Source of the DNA: Mesorhizobium sp.
GTDB taxonomy: Bacteria > Pseudomonadota > Alphaproteobacteria > Rhizobiales > Rhizobiaceae
NCBI GenBank assembly: GCA_004020875.1
Contig: SAPZ01000017.1
Location: 62,001-126,000, forward strand
Direction: 5' to 3'
Length of the DNA stretch: 64,000 nt
The notes beneath the pieces were generated by a model. The model was not told the DNA's origin. It ran no database searches and was given only the letters and a program-made list of their open reading frames with translations. Within the stretch, counting starts at the first letter, position 1. The number at the start of each line of letters is the position of its first letter. The position numbers and the translations under genes are program-made. Of the stretch, positions 42,911-52,062 are shown in pieces.

Positions 42911-44089
42911 ATGCAGCCAAACTTGAAATTCTCGCGGAGCGAATTTGCCGATCGCCTCGCTAAGACGCGCAAAGCCATGGAGGCCAAGGGCGTCGATCTT
43001 TTGATCGTCAGCGATCCCTCCAACATGGCCTGGCTGACGGGTTATGACGGCTGGTCCTTCTACGTGCATCAGGCGGTCATCGTGCCGCCTACGGGCGAGC
43101 CGGTCTGGTACGGTCGCGGGCAGGACGCCAACGGCGCCAAGCGCACAGCCTATCTCGCGCATGACAACATCATCGGCTACGCCGACCATTATGTGCAGTC
43201 GACCGAGCGGCATCCGATGGATTATCTCGCCAGCGTGCTGGCCGAGCGCGGCTGGGACAAGCTCTCCATTGGCGTCGAGATGGACAATTACTGGTTCTCG
43301 GCGGCTGCCTTCGCAGCTCTTCAGAAGCATTTGCCCAATGCCCGTTTCGCCGACGCCACCGCGCTGGTGAACTGGCAGCGCGCGGTGAAGAGCCCGACCG
43401 AGATCGAGTACATGCGCAATGCCGCCCGCATCGTCGAGGCGATGCACCAGCGCATCGTCGACAAAATAGAGGTCGGCATGCGCAAATGCGATCTCGTCGC
43501 CGAGATCTACGATGCCGGCACGCGCGGCGTCGCGGGCATCGGCGGCGACTATCCAGCGATCGTGCCGCTCTTGCCCTCGGGGGCGGACGCCTCGGCGCCG
43601 CATCTCACCTGGGACGACAAACCGATGAAGGCGAACGAGGGCACGTTCTTCGAAATCGCCGGCTGCTACAACCGTTACCATTGTCCGCTGTCGCGCACAG
43701 TCTTCCTCGGCAAGCCGACGCAGGCGTTCCTCGACGCCGAGAAGGCAACGCTGGAAGGCATGGAGGCCGGCCTGGCCGCCGCAAAACCAGGGAACACCTG
43801 CGAGGACATCGCCAATGCCTTCTTCGCCGTCCTGAAGAAATACGGCATCGTCAAGGACAACCGCACCGGCTACCCGATCGGTATCTCCTATCCGCCGGAC
43901 TGGGGCGAGCGCACCATGAGCCTGCGTCCCGGCGACCGCACCGAGCTCAGGCCCGGCATGACCTTCCACTTCATGACGGGACTGTGGCTGGAGACGATGG
44001 GCCTGGAGATCACCGAGTCGATCCTGATCACCGACACCGGCGTCGAATGCCTGGCCAATGTGCCGCGCAAGCTCTTCGTGAAGGACTGA
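42911..44089 (+). CDS. doeA: Ectoine hydrolase DoeA (EutD)
   Basis: A 392-residue member of the M24 (pita-bread, creatinase/prolidase) family. DoeA opens the ectoine ring to N-acetyl-2,4-diaminobutyrate. The N-terminal creatinase-like domain includes IVSDPSNMAWLTGYDGWSFY. The C-terminal catalytic domain includes MKANEGTFFEIAGCYNRYHC and GYPIGISYPPDWGERTMSLR. The metal ligands of canonical M24 peptidases are largely replaced, as in ectoine hydrolases. GAGGACCAAGAACA precedes the ATG as a ribosome site. doeB follows after 5 bp. Confidence 0.92.
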   Translation: MQPNLKFSRSEFADRLAKTRKAMEAKGVDLLIVSDPSNMAWLTGYDGWSFYVHQAVIVPPTGEPVWYGRGQDANGAKRTAYLAHDNIIGYADHYVQSTERHPMDYLASVLAERGWDKLSIGVEMDNYWFSAAAFAALQKHLPNARFADATALVNWQRAVKSPTEIEYMRNAARIVEAMHQRIVDKIEVGMRKCDLVAEIYDAGTRGVAGIGGDYPAIVPLLPSGADASAPHLTWDDKPMKANEGTFFEIAGCYNRYHCPLSRTVFLGKPTQAFLDAEKATLEGMEAGLAAAKPGNTCEDIANAFFAVLKKYGIVKDNRTGYPIGISYPPDWGERTMSLRPGDRTELRPGMTFHFMTGLWLETMGLEITESILITDTGVECLANVPRKLFVKD

Positions 44090-44094
44090 GGCCG

Positions 44095-45096
44095 ATGTCA
44101 GCTCTGCGCCCATCGCCGATCGCGCCGACCGTCGACTTCGAGCGCGACGGCGTCCAGCACGGCTTTTTGCGCCTGCCCTACAGCCGCGACGATTCCGCCT
44201 GGGGGTCGGTGATGATCCCGGTCTGCGTCGTGCGCAACGGCAAGGGCTCGACGGCGCTGCTGACCGGCGGCAATCACGGCGACGAGTATGAAGGGCCGTT
44301 GGCGCTCTACGAGCTCGCCCGCACGCTCGATCCGAAACAAGTCTCCGGCACGATCATCATCGTGCCGGCGATGAACTATCCGGCGTTCCGGGCCGGCACC
44401 CGCACCTCGCCGATCGACAAGGGTAACATGAACCGCTCTTTCCCCGGCCGCCCCGACGGCACCGTAACGGAGAAGATCGCCGACTATTTCCAGCGTGAAT
44501 TGCTGCCGCGCGCGGACATCGTCTTCGACTTCCATTCCGGCGGCAAGACGCTGGATTTCGTGCCCTTCTGCGCCGCGCATACGCTGCCGGACAAGGTGCA
44601 GGAGAAAAAGGCCTTCGCCGCGGTCGAGGCCTTCTCGGCGCCGTTCTCGATGCGAATGACCGAGATCGATGCCGTCGGGATGTATGACACTGCGGCCGAG
44701 GACATGGGCAAGGTCTTCGTCACCACCGAGCTCGGCGGCGGCGGGACCTCGCGGGCCGAGACGGTGCGGATTGCCCGGTGCGGCATCCTCAACGTGCTGC
44801 GTCACGCCGGCATCGTCGATGGTGCGGTCGAAAAGGGTAGAACGCAGTGGCTCGATATGCCGTCGGGCGATTGCTTCGCATTCGCCGAGGAGGACGGGAT
44901 GATCGAGACCATGATCGATCTCGGCGAGCCCGTGGAAGAGGGCCAGGTGGTAGCGCGCATCCATCCGCTCGGCCGCACCGGCCAAGCGCCGCAGGAGATC
45001 AGGGCCCGGATGTCGGGGCTGCTCGCCGCGCGTCACTTTCCAGGTCTGGTCAAGGCGGGCGACTGCATCTCGGTGCTGGCCGTGGCGGTCGGATAG
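44095..45096 (+). CDS. doeB: N2-acetyl-L-2,4-diaminobutanoate deacetylase DoeB (EutE)
   Basis: A 333-residue zinc deacetylase of the succinylglutamate desuccinylase/aspartoacylase (M14-like) family. Zinc ligands: His and Glu in TGGNHGDEYEGP and His in IVFDFHSGGKTLDF. Further motifs are GNMNRSFPGRPDGTVTEKIA and VTTELGGGGTSRAETV with a likely catalytic Glu. It releases acetate to give diaminobutyrate for Atf. I used the ATG at 44095; the longer open frame upstream lies inside doeA. It is the last gene of the enuR-ehu-eut-doe arm and ends one base before the convergent actR gene. Confidence 0.92.
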   Translation: MSALRPSPIAPTVDFERDGVQHGFLRLPYSRDDSAWGSVMIPVCVVRNGKGSTALLTGGNHGDEYEGPLALYELARTLDPKQVSGTIIIVPAMNYPAFRAGTRTSPIDKGNMNRSFPGRPDGTVTEKIADYFQRELLPRADIVFDFHSGGKTLDFVPFCAAHTLPDKVQEKKAFAAVEAFSAPFSMRMTEIDAVGMYDTAAEDMGKVFVTTELGGGGTSRAETVRIARCGILNVLRHAGIVDGAVEKGRTQWLDMPSGDCFAFAEEDGMIETMIDLGEPVEEGQVVARIHPLGRTGQAPQEIRARMSGLLAARHFPGLVKAGDCISVLAVAVG

Positions 45097-45642
45097 TTAT
45101 TGCACCACGCGCTTCTCGAGCTTGCGGGCGAGCGTACGCCGGTGCAGGCCGAGGCGGCGGGCGGTTTCCGAGATGTTGAAGCCGGTCTCGACCAGCGTCT
45201 CGTGGATGCGCTCCCATTCCAGGTTCTTGATCGAGGTGGGACGACTGGTGAGCGGCACCGACACATCTCCCTCGTCGCGGCCGAAGGCGGCTTCGATGTC
45301 ATCGGTGTTGGCGGGCTTGGCCAGATAGTGACAGGCGCCGAGCTTGATCGCCTCGACCGCCGTGGCGATGCTGGCAAAACCCGTCAGCACGACGATTCGC
45401 ATCGACGGGTTGCGGGCGCTGAGCAGCTTGACGCATTCGAGGCCCGATCCCGCTCCGAGCTTGAGATCGACGACGGCGTAGGCCGGAACGGCCTTCTCCA
45501 GCGCGACAAGCAGCGCCTCGCGGTCATGGCAGACCACGACGTCGTAGTCACGCTTTTCAAACGAGCGTTTGAGCGTGCGCGCGAAAGTCGTGTCGTCCTC
45601 GACGACGAACAGGGATCGATCAGGCTTCACGATCACCTCCAT
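45097..45642 (-). CDS. actR: Redox response regulator ActR (RegA/PrrA)
   Basis: A 181-residue response regulator with receiver domain (about 10-120; phospho-acceptor Asp59 in AYAVVDLKLGAGSGL, and VVLTGFASIATAV and LAKPAN with the conserved Thr and Lys) and a C-terminal Fis-type helix-turn-helix (ISETARRLGLHRRTLARKL). This compact layout is characteristic of the RegA/ActR/PrrA group, global redox regulators of respiration and carbon/nitrogen metabolism in alphaproteobacteria. The start overlaps the end of actS by 23 bp; GTG codons slightly downstream are alternatives. Confidence 0.93.
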   Translation of the reverse strand: MEVIVKPDRSLFVVEDDTTFARTLKRSFEKRDYDVVVCHDREALLVALEKAVPAYAVVDLKLGAGSGLECVKLLSARNPSMRIVVLTGFASIATAVEAIKLGACHYLAKPANTDDIEAAFGRDEGDVSVPLTSRPTSIKNLEWERIHETLVETGFNISETARRLGLHRRTLARKLEKRVVQ

Positions 45643-46972
45643 CGGTCAGCGCCGCCAGCGGCAGCGAAAGGGTAACGCAGGCGCCGTCGGCCATGTTGCG
45701 CGCCGAAACGTCGCCGCCGAGCTTGCGCACGACATTGAACACCAGGAAGAGGCCCAGGCCGCCGCCCGGACGCTGCTTGCTCGACATATAGGGCTGGCCG
45801 AGCGCGGCCAGAATATCCTTGTCGAAACCCGGTCCGCGATCCTTGACGGTGAGCACCAGCTTTTCATCCTGCCGCTCGGCAGTGACGCCGACCCAATCGT
45901 GCGATGCTTCCAGCGCATTGTCGAGCACATTGAAGATCACTTGCCGCAGCGCCGTATCGGACACGATCTGCTCGTCCGGCTCGAAACCGTTGCTGAAGTC
46001 CAGCTTGGAAGGCTGGCGGCTGACACGCCACTCCTGGACAAGGTCATCGAGGAAGTGGCGGATCGTGGTGCGGATCGTGCCCTCGCCCCGCGCCTGGCCG
46101 GAGGACATCAGGATGCCGGTCACGATACTTTTGCAGCGCTCGATCTGCGCCTGCATCTCAGCCACGTCTTCGGAAAGCTCACGGTTGCGCCTGACGACCT
46201 GCATCTGGCGCCAGTCGGACAGGATGACCGATATGGTCGAGAGCGGCGTGCCAAGTTCATGCGCGGCGCCAGAGGCCAGCAGGCCCATGCGCACGATGTG
46301 ATCTTCCTCGGCCGAACGCTGGCGCAGGTCCGCGAGATAGGCATCGCGTTCGCGCAGGTTGCGGTTGATGCGCGTCATGAAGATCACGATCAGGCCAGCC
46401 GCCAGCACGAAGCAGATGAACATGCCGCGCAGATGCAGCGACAGCAGATCGCTGCCGCCGTGATGCGGAAGCGCGATCGGCTGGAAGACGAAGATAAGGA
46501 AGACGAAGCAGGCGGAGGCTGCCACCACCAGGATCCAGGTCGACCATGGCGCCAGCAACGCGGCGCCGAGGGTGATCTGCAGCAGATAGAGCGAGACGAA
46601 CGGATTCGAGGCGCCGCCGCTCAGATAAAGCTGCGTGGTCAGCGCCGCCATATCGAAGATCAGCGCGACGAAGAGCTGCGCGTTGCTAATGCGGCGATTG
46701 CCGCGCAGGGCGAGCAGGCTGAAGATGTTCAACCCGACGAGGAACAGCACCACGCCGGCCATCTCGATGAGCGGCAGCGGGATGGCGAACCAGTATTGCG
46801 TCACCAGGATGGTCAGCACCTGCCCCGCCACCGCCAGCCAGCGCAGTTGGATGAGGAGCAGGAGGTTCTTCCTGTTCGTGACGTCGGCGTTCGAGACGGC
46901 GCCTCCCTGCTGGGCGGGAGGAACCGTCAGCAACGGCTTGTCGTGATGAAGCCGCGAGATGGGGATGTTCAT
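45620..46972 (-). CDS. actS: Redox sensor histidine kinase ActS (RegB/PrrB)
   Basis: A 450-residue membrane kinase with about six N-terminal helices, the RegB heptapeptide GGASNPF (119-125, quinone-sensing in Rhodobacter RegB), H-box GAAHELGTPLSTIS with His238, and the ATP domain (NVLDNALEAS, DRGPGFD, GGGLGLFL). Cys280 in IERCKSIV sits 42 residues after the phospho-His, near the position of the redox-active Cys of RegB. The ATG at 46972 overlaps the surf1 stop (ATGA). It lies in an operon with cyo, so the redox sensor is made together with a terminal oxidase. Confidence 0.93.
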   Translation of the reverse strand: MNIPISRLHHDKPLLTVPPAQQGGAVSNADVTNRKNLLLLIQLRWLAVAGQVLTILVTQYWFAIPLPLIEMAGVVLFLVGLNIFSLLALRGNRRISNAQLFVALIFDMAALTTQLYLSGGASNPFVSLYLLQITLGAALLAPWSTWILVVAASACFVFLIFVFQPIALPHHGGSDLLSLHLRGMFICFVLAAGLIVIFMTRINRNLRERDAYLADLRQRSAEEDHIVRMGLLASGAAHELGTPLSTISVILSDWRQMQVVRRNRELSEDVAEMQAQIERCKSIVTGILMSSGQARGEGTIRTTIRHFLDDLVQEWRVSRQPSKLDFSNGFEPDEQIVSDTALRQVIFNVLDNALEASHDWVGVTAERQDEKLVLTVKDRGPGFDKDILAALGQPYMSSKQRPGGGLGLFLVFNVVRKLGGDVSARNMADGACVTLSLPLAALTDGGDREA

Positions 46973-47778
46973 CTTGCGGCGCTTCCCCGCCTGCAAGTGG
47001 CGAGGATAGGCCTGGCAAGCGCCACCGCCAGCATCGCTGCTAGGGCAAACCAGGTCAGAGCATAGACAAGATGGCTGTTGCGGAAGGTGACGACGGTAAG
47101 GCCGCCGCGCGGCCAGCTGTCCGCGCCGGACGTCCCGGCATCGATGAAATAGGGCGCAAAATCGGTCAGGCGGCGCTCCTTGGCGATTGCCGCGATGTCC
47201 CGCGAGTACCAGCGGTCGGCGGCCGGATCGTTGCTGCGCAGGAAGCCGCCGCCGGGCTCGCTGATCCTCAACAGCCCGTCAATCGTCCTAGGCGAGCTCG
47301 GGCCGCCGCTCTCTTGTTGAAATGCGGCCTTGCGCTCCTGCGGAATGAAGCCGCGGTTGACGAGGACCGTGAAGCCGCGGTCTTCGCGCATCGGCGTCAG
47401 CACCCAATAGCCGCCGCCAAGCTCGGTCACCGCCTGCACCAGCGTGTTGGCGCCGCCGATGAACCTGCCGGTCAGGCGCACATGGCGATATTCATAGCCT
47501 GCGGCATTGATATCAGCCCATGTCGCGGGTCCTGGCGCATCGACGACCGCAGCATGGATGCGCTGGTCGACGCGGGCGATCAGATCGAGTTTCCAGGCGC
47601 GCCTTTCCAGCTGCCAGATGCCGAGCCCAAGAAACGTCAGAACGCCGAGAAGTCCCAACAGCGCAAGCAAGAAGCGCGAAGCGGAGCCTTTCGACGGCGC
47701 GGGAGTGCCTATACCTTCCCGGCCGGCCCTGACTTTTGCCTTGAAATTGGCCCTCCTCACGCCCGCAACAGGGCTCAT
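46969..47778 (-). CDS. surf1: SURF1 family oxidase-assembly protein
   Basis: A 269-residue SURF1 protein with an N-terminal membrane helix followed by LGLGIWQLERRAWKLDLI, the conserved periplasmic segments YEYRHVRLTGRF, YWVLTPMREDRGFTVLVNRGFIP and a C-terminal helix with SHLVYALTWFALAAML. SURF1 helps insert heme into subunit I of heme-copper oxidases. The ATG at 47778 overlaps the cyoD stop, and its stop overlaps actS. Linkage to cyoABCD implies a role with the bo3 quinol oxidase. Confidence 0.93.
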   Translation of the reverse strand: MSPVAGVRRANFKAKVRAGREGIGTPAPSKGSASRFLLALLGLLGVLTFLGLGIWQLERRAWKLDLIARVDQRIHAAVVDAPGPATWADINAAGYEYRHVRLTGRFIGGANTLVQAVTELGGGYWVLTPMREDRGFTVLVNRGFIPQERKAAFQQESGGPSSPRTIDGLLRISEPGGGFLRSNDPAADRWYSRDIAAIAKERRLTDFAPYFIDAGTSGADSWPRGGLTVVTFRNSHLVYALTWFALAAMLAVALARPILATCRRGSAAR

Positions 47779-48149
47779 GGCATCTGCCGCATTTCGTGGA
47801 GCCCAGGCATCATGTTGGCGTTGAGGTGGTACATCACCCAGAGCGAGCCGCTCAGCACGATGACGACGAGGATCACCGTGAAGATGAGCGCCAGCATCGA
47901 CCATCCGCCTTCCGAGGCGGGGGTCATGTGCAGGAAGAAGATCATGTGAACCACGATCTGCACCGCGGCGAAGGCCATGATGATGACGGCCGTCGCCTGC
48001 TTATTGTCGATGGCGCCGGTCATGACCATCCAGAACGGGATGGCGGTGAGCACCACCGAAAGGACGAAGCCGATCAAATAGCCCTTGAGCGATCCGTGCG
48101 CTGCGCCGCCATGGGCGTGGTCGTGACCGGCATGATCATGAGCGATCAT
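47775..48149 (-). CDS. cyoD: Cytochrome bo3 quinol oxidase subunit IV (CyoD)
   Basis: A 124-residue subunit with a His-rich N-terminus (HDHAGHDHAHGGAAHG) and three membrane helices (LIGFVLSVVLTAIPFWMVM; AVIIMAFAAVQIVVHMIFFL; MLALIFTVILVVIVLSGSLW), the usual CyoD layout. Both ends overlap neighbouring genes by four bases, which supports the ATG at 48149. Confidence 0.94.
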   Translation of the reverse strand: MIAHDHAGHDHAHGGAAHGSLKGYLIGFVLSVVLTAIPFWMVMTGAIDNKQATAVIIMAFAAVQIVVHMIFFLHMTPASEGGWSMLALIFTVILVVIVLSGSLWVMYHLNANMMPGLHEMRQMP

Positions 48150-48772
48150 CGCAAAGTTCCCATCAGATAGACGAAGGTGAAGACGCCGATCCAGACGACG
48201 TCGAGGAAGTGCCAGAACATCGAGAGGCACATCAACCGGCGGCGGTTGGCCTCGATGAAGCCGTGTCTCGCGACCTGCACCATCAGCGTCACCATCCAGA
48301 CGATGCCGAAGGTGACATGCAGGCCGTGCGTGCCGACCAGCGTGAAGAAGGACGACAGGAAGGCGCTGCGCTGCGGCGTCGCGCCCTCATGGATCATGTG
48401 GGCGAATTCGTAGAGTTCGATGGACAGGAACGTCAAGCCGAACAGCATGGTCACGGCTAGCCAGCCTTGCGTCGCGCCGACACGGCCCTTGTCCATCGTC
48501 AGCATGGCGAAGCCATAGGTGATCGAGGAGAGCAGCAGCATGGTGGTGTTGACCGCCACCAGGCCGAGATCGAACAGGTCCTTCGGCGCCGGACCCGCCG
48601 CGTAATTGCCGCCGAGCACGCCAAAGGCCGCGAACAGCATGGCGAAGATCAGGCAGTCGCTCATCAGATAAAGCCAGAAGCCGAGCATGGTGCTGCCGCC
48701 TTCGGCGTGCGCATGCTCCTCTTCCAGGTGGAAGACCGGCTCGGCGCCGGCCGTGATAGCCGTGGATGCCAT
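48146..48772 (-). CDS. cyoC: Cytochrome bo3 quinol oxidase subunit III (CyoC)
   Basis: A 208-residue subunit III with five membrane helices. Motifs include GFWLYLMSDCLIFAMLFAAF, the conserved Glu region SIELYEFAHMI, THGLHVTFGIVWM and the C-terminal LSMFWHFLDVVWIGVFTFVY. I chose the ATG at 48772; a TTG at 48778 two codons upstream overlaps the cyoB stop. Confidence 0.94.
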   Translation of the reverse strand: MASTAITAGAEPVFHLEEEHAHAEGGSTMLGFWLYLMSDCLIFAMLFAAFGVLGGNYAAGPAPKDLFDLGLVAVNTTMLLLSSITYGFAMLTMDKGRVGATQGWLAVTMLFGLTFLSIELYEFAHMIHEGATPQRSAFLSSFFTLVGTHGLHVTFGIVWMVTLMVQVARHGFIEANRRRLMCLSMFWHFLDVVWIGVFTFVYLMGTLR

Positions 48773-48774
48773 GC

Positions 48775-50781
48775 TCAAGCCCTAGCCCCCTGAGCGGAGA
48801 GGAGCGCCGTCCTCGCCTCTTCCGTTTGCGCGACCTCGGCCGCCGGGATGTCGAAGTCGCGGTGATAGTTGAAGGTGTGGCCGATCGCGGTGGCGATCAG
48901 GCAGACGAAGCTCAGCGCCGCCAGCCACCACATGTACCAGATCAGGCCGAAGCCGAGGGCGACGCTGAAGATCGCCAGGATGACCCCGGTACCGGTGTTC
49001 TTCGGCATGTGAATTGGCCTGAAGCCGGAGAGTGGGCGCCGGTAGCCGGCTCTCTTCATGTCGAACCAGGCGTCGTTGTCACGGATGACCGGCGTGAAAG
49101 CGAAATTATAGGCGGGCGGCGGCGAGGAGGTCGACCATTCGAGCGTGCGGCCGTCCCACGGATCGCCGGTGACGTCGACCAGTTCGGCCCGCTTGCGGAT
49201 CGAGACGAAGATCTGCACCAGGAAGGCGGCGATGCCGCAGACGATCAGCACCGCGCCGAAGGCAGCGATGACGAACCAGATCTGCAGCGATGGATCGTCG
49301 AAGACGCGCATGCGGCGCGTCACGCCCATCAGGCCGAGGATATAGAGCGGCATGAAGGCGAACCAGAAGCCGAGCACCCAACACCAGAACGAGACCTTGC
49401 CCCAGAACGGATCGAGCCTGAAGCCGAAGGCCTTGGGCCACCAGTAGGCGATGCCGGCGAACAGGCCGAACAGCACGCCGCCGATGATGACGTTGTGGAA
49501 ATGCGCGATCAGGAACAGGCTGTTGTGCAAAACGAAGTCGGCCGGCGGCACTGCAAGCAGCACGCCTGTCATGCCGCCGACAACGAAGGTGAGCATGAAA
49601 GCCACCGTCCACATCATCGGCAGCTCGAAGCGGATACGGCCGCGATACATGGTGAAAAGCCAGTTGAACATCTTCGCCCCTGTCGGGATGGAGATGATCA
49701 TCGTGGTGATGCCGAAGAAGGAGTTGACGCTGGCGCCGGAGCCCATGGTGAAGAAGTGGTGCAGCCAGACAAGATAGGACAGGATGGTGATGACCACCGT
49801 GGCGTAGACCATCGAGGTGTAGCCGAACAGGCGCTTGCCGGAGAAGGTCGAGGTGACCTCGGAGAAGACGCCGAACAGCGGCAGGATGAGGATGTAGACC
49901 TCCGGGTGACCCCATATCCAGATGAGGTTCACATACATCATCGGGTTGCCGCCGAAATCGTTGGTGAAGAAGTTGGTGCCGACATAGCGGTCGAGCGCCA
50001 AGAGCGTGAGCACCGCCGTCAGCACCGGAAAGGACGCCACGATCAGCACGTTCGTGCAGAGTGAGGTCCAGGTGAAGACGGGCATGCGCATCATGGTCAT
50101 GCCGGGGGCCCGCATCTTGATGATGGTGCAGATCAGGTTGATGCCCGATAGGGTCGTGCCGACGCCGGCGACCTGCAGCGCCCAGATGTAGTAGTCGACG
50201 CCGACATCCGGACTGTAATTGATGCCCGAGAGCGGCGGATAGGCCAGCCAGCCGGTGCGGGCGAACTCGCCGACGAACAGTGAGGCCATGACCAGGATGG
50301 CGCCGCCCACGGTCATCCAGAAGCTGAAATTGTTGAGGAAGGGGAAGGAGACATCGCGCGCGCCGATCTGCAGGGGCACGACGAAGTTCATCAGCCCGGT
50401 GACGAAGGGCATCGCCACGAAGAAGATCATGATCACGCCATGGGCAGTGAATATCTGATCGTAGTGATGGGCGTTGAGATAACCTTCCGAACCGTTGAAG
50501 GCGATCGCCTGCTGCAGGCGCATCATGATGGCGTCGGAGAAGCCGCGCAAAAGCATGACGAGGCCGAGCACCATGTACATGATGCCGATCTTCTTGTGGT
50601 CGACGCTGGTGAACCACTCGCGCCAGAGGTAGCCCCAGAGCTTGAAATAGGTGATGGCGCCGAGAAGCGCGAAGCCGCCGAGCGCCACCACGACGAAAGT
50701 GGCGACGAGGATCGGCTCGTGCAGCGGCAGCGACTCCAGAGTGAGGCGGCCGAAGATGAATTTGGTCAGCGTTTCAGGCAT
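48775..50781 (-). CDS. cyoB: Cytochrome bo3 quinol oxidase subunit I (CyoB)
   Basis: A 668-residue heme-copper oxidase subunit I. Heme and copper ligands are visible: FTAHGVIMIFF (low-spin heme), WIWGHPEVYILILP with the cross-linked His-Tyr pair, VWLHHFFTMGSGASV (CuB) and FLIAHFHNVIIGG. Length and the extra N- and C-terminal helices fit the bo3 type. It reduces oxygen with ubiquinol and pumps protons. The ATG at 50781 (MPETLTKFIFGRL) is 10 bp after the cyoA stop; the open frame above it lies inside cyoA. Confidence 0.95.
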   Translation of the reverse strand: MPETLTKFIFGRLTLESLPLHEPILVATFVVVALGGFALLGAITYFKLWGYLWREWFTSVDHKKIGIMYMVLGLVMLLRGFSDAIMMRLQQAIAFNGSEGYLNAHHYDQIFTAHGVIMIFFVAMPFVTGLMNFVVPLQIGARDVSFPFLNNFSFWMTVGGAILVMASLFVGEFARTGWLAYPPLSGINYSPDVGVDYYIWALQVAGVGTTLSGINLICTIIKMRAPGMTMMRMPVFTWTSLCTNVLIVASFPVLTAVLTLLALDRYVGTNFFTNDFGGNPMMYVNLIWIWGHPEVYILILPLFGVFSEVTSTFSGKRLFGYTSMVYATVVITILSYLVWLHHFFTMGSGASVNSFFGITTMIISIPTGAKMFNWLFTMYRGRIRFELPMMWTVAFMLTFVVGGMTGVLLAVPPADFVLHNSLFLIAHFHNVIIGGVLFGLFAGIAYWWPKAFGFRLDPFWGKVSFWCWVLGFWFAFMPLYILGLMGVTRRMRVFDDPSLQIWFVIAAFGAVLIVCGIAAFLVQIFVSIRKRAELVDVTGDPWDGRTLEWSTSSPPPAYNFAFTPVIRDNDAWFDMKRAGYRRPLSGFRPIHMPKNTGTGVILAIFSVALGFGLIWYMWWLAALSFVCLIATAIGHTFNYHRDFDIPAAEVAQTEEARTALLSAQGARA

Positions 50782-50791
50782 CCGCCATTCC

Positions 50792-51973
50792 TCACAATTC
50801 GAAGCGCAGCAGGCCGAGCGACGGCGTGTCGGCGTCGGCGCGGCGGCTGCCGGCGCCCGGCGCGAGCAGGCCGACGCCGCGCAGCGGGGACAGGTCCCTG
50901 AGCGGCCAATCCCTGTCATCGTCATTACGGGTCGCGCGCGAGGCGGCAGCCGCCTCCTCCGCCGTGCAGATGCTGGCGACATAGGACGGATCGCTGCCGA
51001 ACACGGCGCCGCGCCGGGCAAGCTTGTCATATTGCAGCGGCAGGGTGTTGCGGACGCCGGCGAGCCCAAGACCGCCCTTGGCGTCGATCGACATCATCTC
51101 GTTCATGCACATTTTGCCGGGCTCGACACACAAATTGAGGATGGCGCCATAAAGGTCGGGATCGACGGAGGCATAGTGCCGGACCGGCTCGTTCTCGCTC
51201 GGACGTTCGAGCTCGAGATAGGTCTCGCGGCTAAGCTTGGCCTGCGCGCCTTTGGCCTGCGCCACCCAGTCAGTGAAGGCCTGGTCGGACAGGCCGTGAA
51301 ACGCGAAGCGCATGCCGGAGAAGCCGGCACCGCTGTAATTGGCCGAGAAGCCCGTATAGGTGCCCGGCCTGTTGATGACGGCGTGAAGCTTCGTCTCCAT
51401 GGCGGGCATGGCGTAGATCTGTCCGGCAAGGGCAGGAATGTAGAAGGAGTTCATCACCGTCGACGAGGTGATGCGGAAGTCGATCGGCTGGTTGACCGGC
51501 GCGGCAAGCTCGTTGACGGAAGCGATGCCGTAATCCGGATAGATGAAGAGCCACTTCCAGTCGAGCGCGACGACCTCGACCCTGAGCGGCTTGTGTTCCT
51601 GCGTGACCGGCTGGCCGGCCTCGATCCGGTCGATACGCCGGTAGGGATCGAGCAGATGCGTGCCGAGCCAGGTCAGCGCGCCGAGGCATATGATGACGAG
51701 CAGGGGCGCTGCCCAGATCACCAGCTCCAGTTTGGTCGAATGATCCCAGTCTGGCGTGTAGGTCGCCGTGGTGCTGGATTGGCGGTAGCGCCAGGCAAAG
51801 AACACGGTCAGCGCCATGACGGGCACGATGATGAGCAGCATCAAAAGGGTCGAGACGACGAGCAGGTCGCGCTGCTGCACTGCCACGTCGCCCGCGGGCG
51901 CCAGCACGACGAAATCGCAGCCGCTAAGCAGCACGGCCAGGGGGAACAGAAGCAGGGCTCCGGATCGTTTCAT
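50792..51973 (-). CDS. cyoA: Cytochrome bo3 quinol oxidase subunit II (CyoA)
   Basis: A 393-residue lipoprotein subunit II: lipobox LLSGC in the first 20 residues, two membrane helices (about 40-62 and 84-105) and a periplasmic cupredoxin domain (KWLFIYPDYGIASVNELAAP, MNSFYIPALAGQIYAM, NYSGAGFSGMRFAF). The CuA-binding Cys and His set of cytochrome c oxidases is absent, as expected for a quinol oxidase. The C-terminal tail is about 70 residues longer and less conserved. First gene of cyoABCD-surf1-actSR. The open frame upstream of 51973 runs antisense to the MFS gene and is not used. Confidence 0.94.
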   Translation of the reverse strand: MKRSGALLLFPLAVLLSGCDFVVLAPAGDVAVQQRDLLVVSTLLMLLIIVPVMALTVFFAWRYRQSSTTATYTPDWDHSTKLELVIWAAPLLVIICLGALTWLGTHLLDPYRRIDRIEAGQPVTQEHKPLRVEVVALDWKWLFIYPDYGIASVNELAAPVNQPIDFRITSSTVMNSFYIPALAGQIYAMPAMETKLHAVINRPGTYTGFSANYSGAGFSGMRFAFHGLSDQAFTDWVAQAKGAQAKLSRETYLELERPSENEPVRHYASVDPDLYGAILNLCVEPGKMCMNEMMSIDAKGGLGLAGVRNTLPLQYDKLARRGAVFGSDPSYVASICTAEEAAAASRATRNDDDRDWPLRDLSPLRGVGLLAPGAGSRRADADTPSLGLLRFEL

Positions 51974-52062
51974 CAAATGCTGCTCTCGATCGTCCGGCGC
52001 AACAGGCCTATCATGTGCAATGCGGTATCGACCAACGGCTATCGCTGACGGACCCGAGACGA

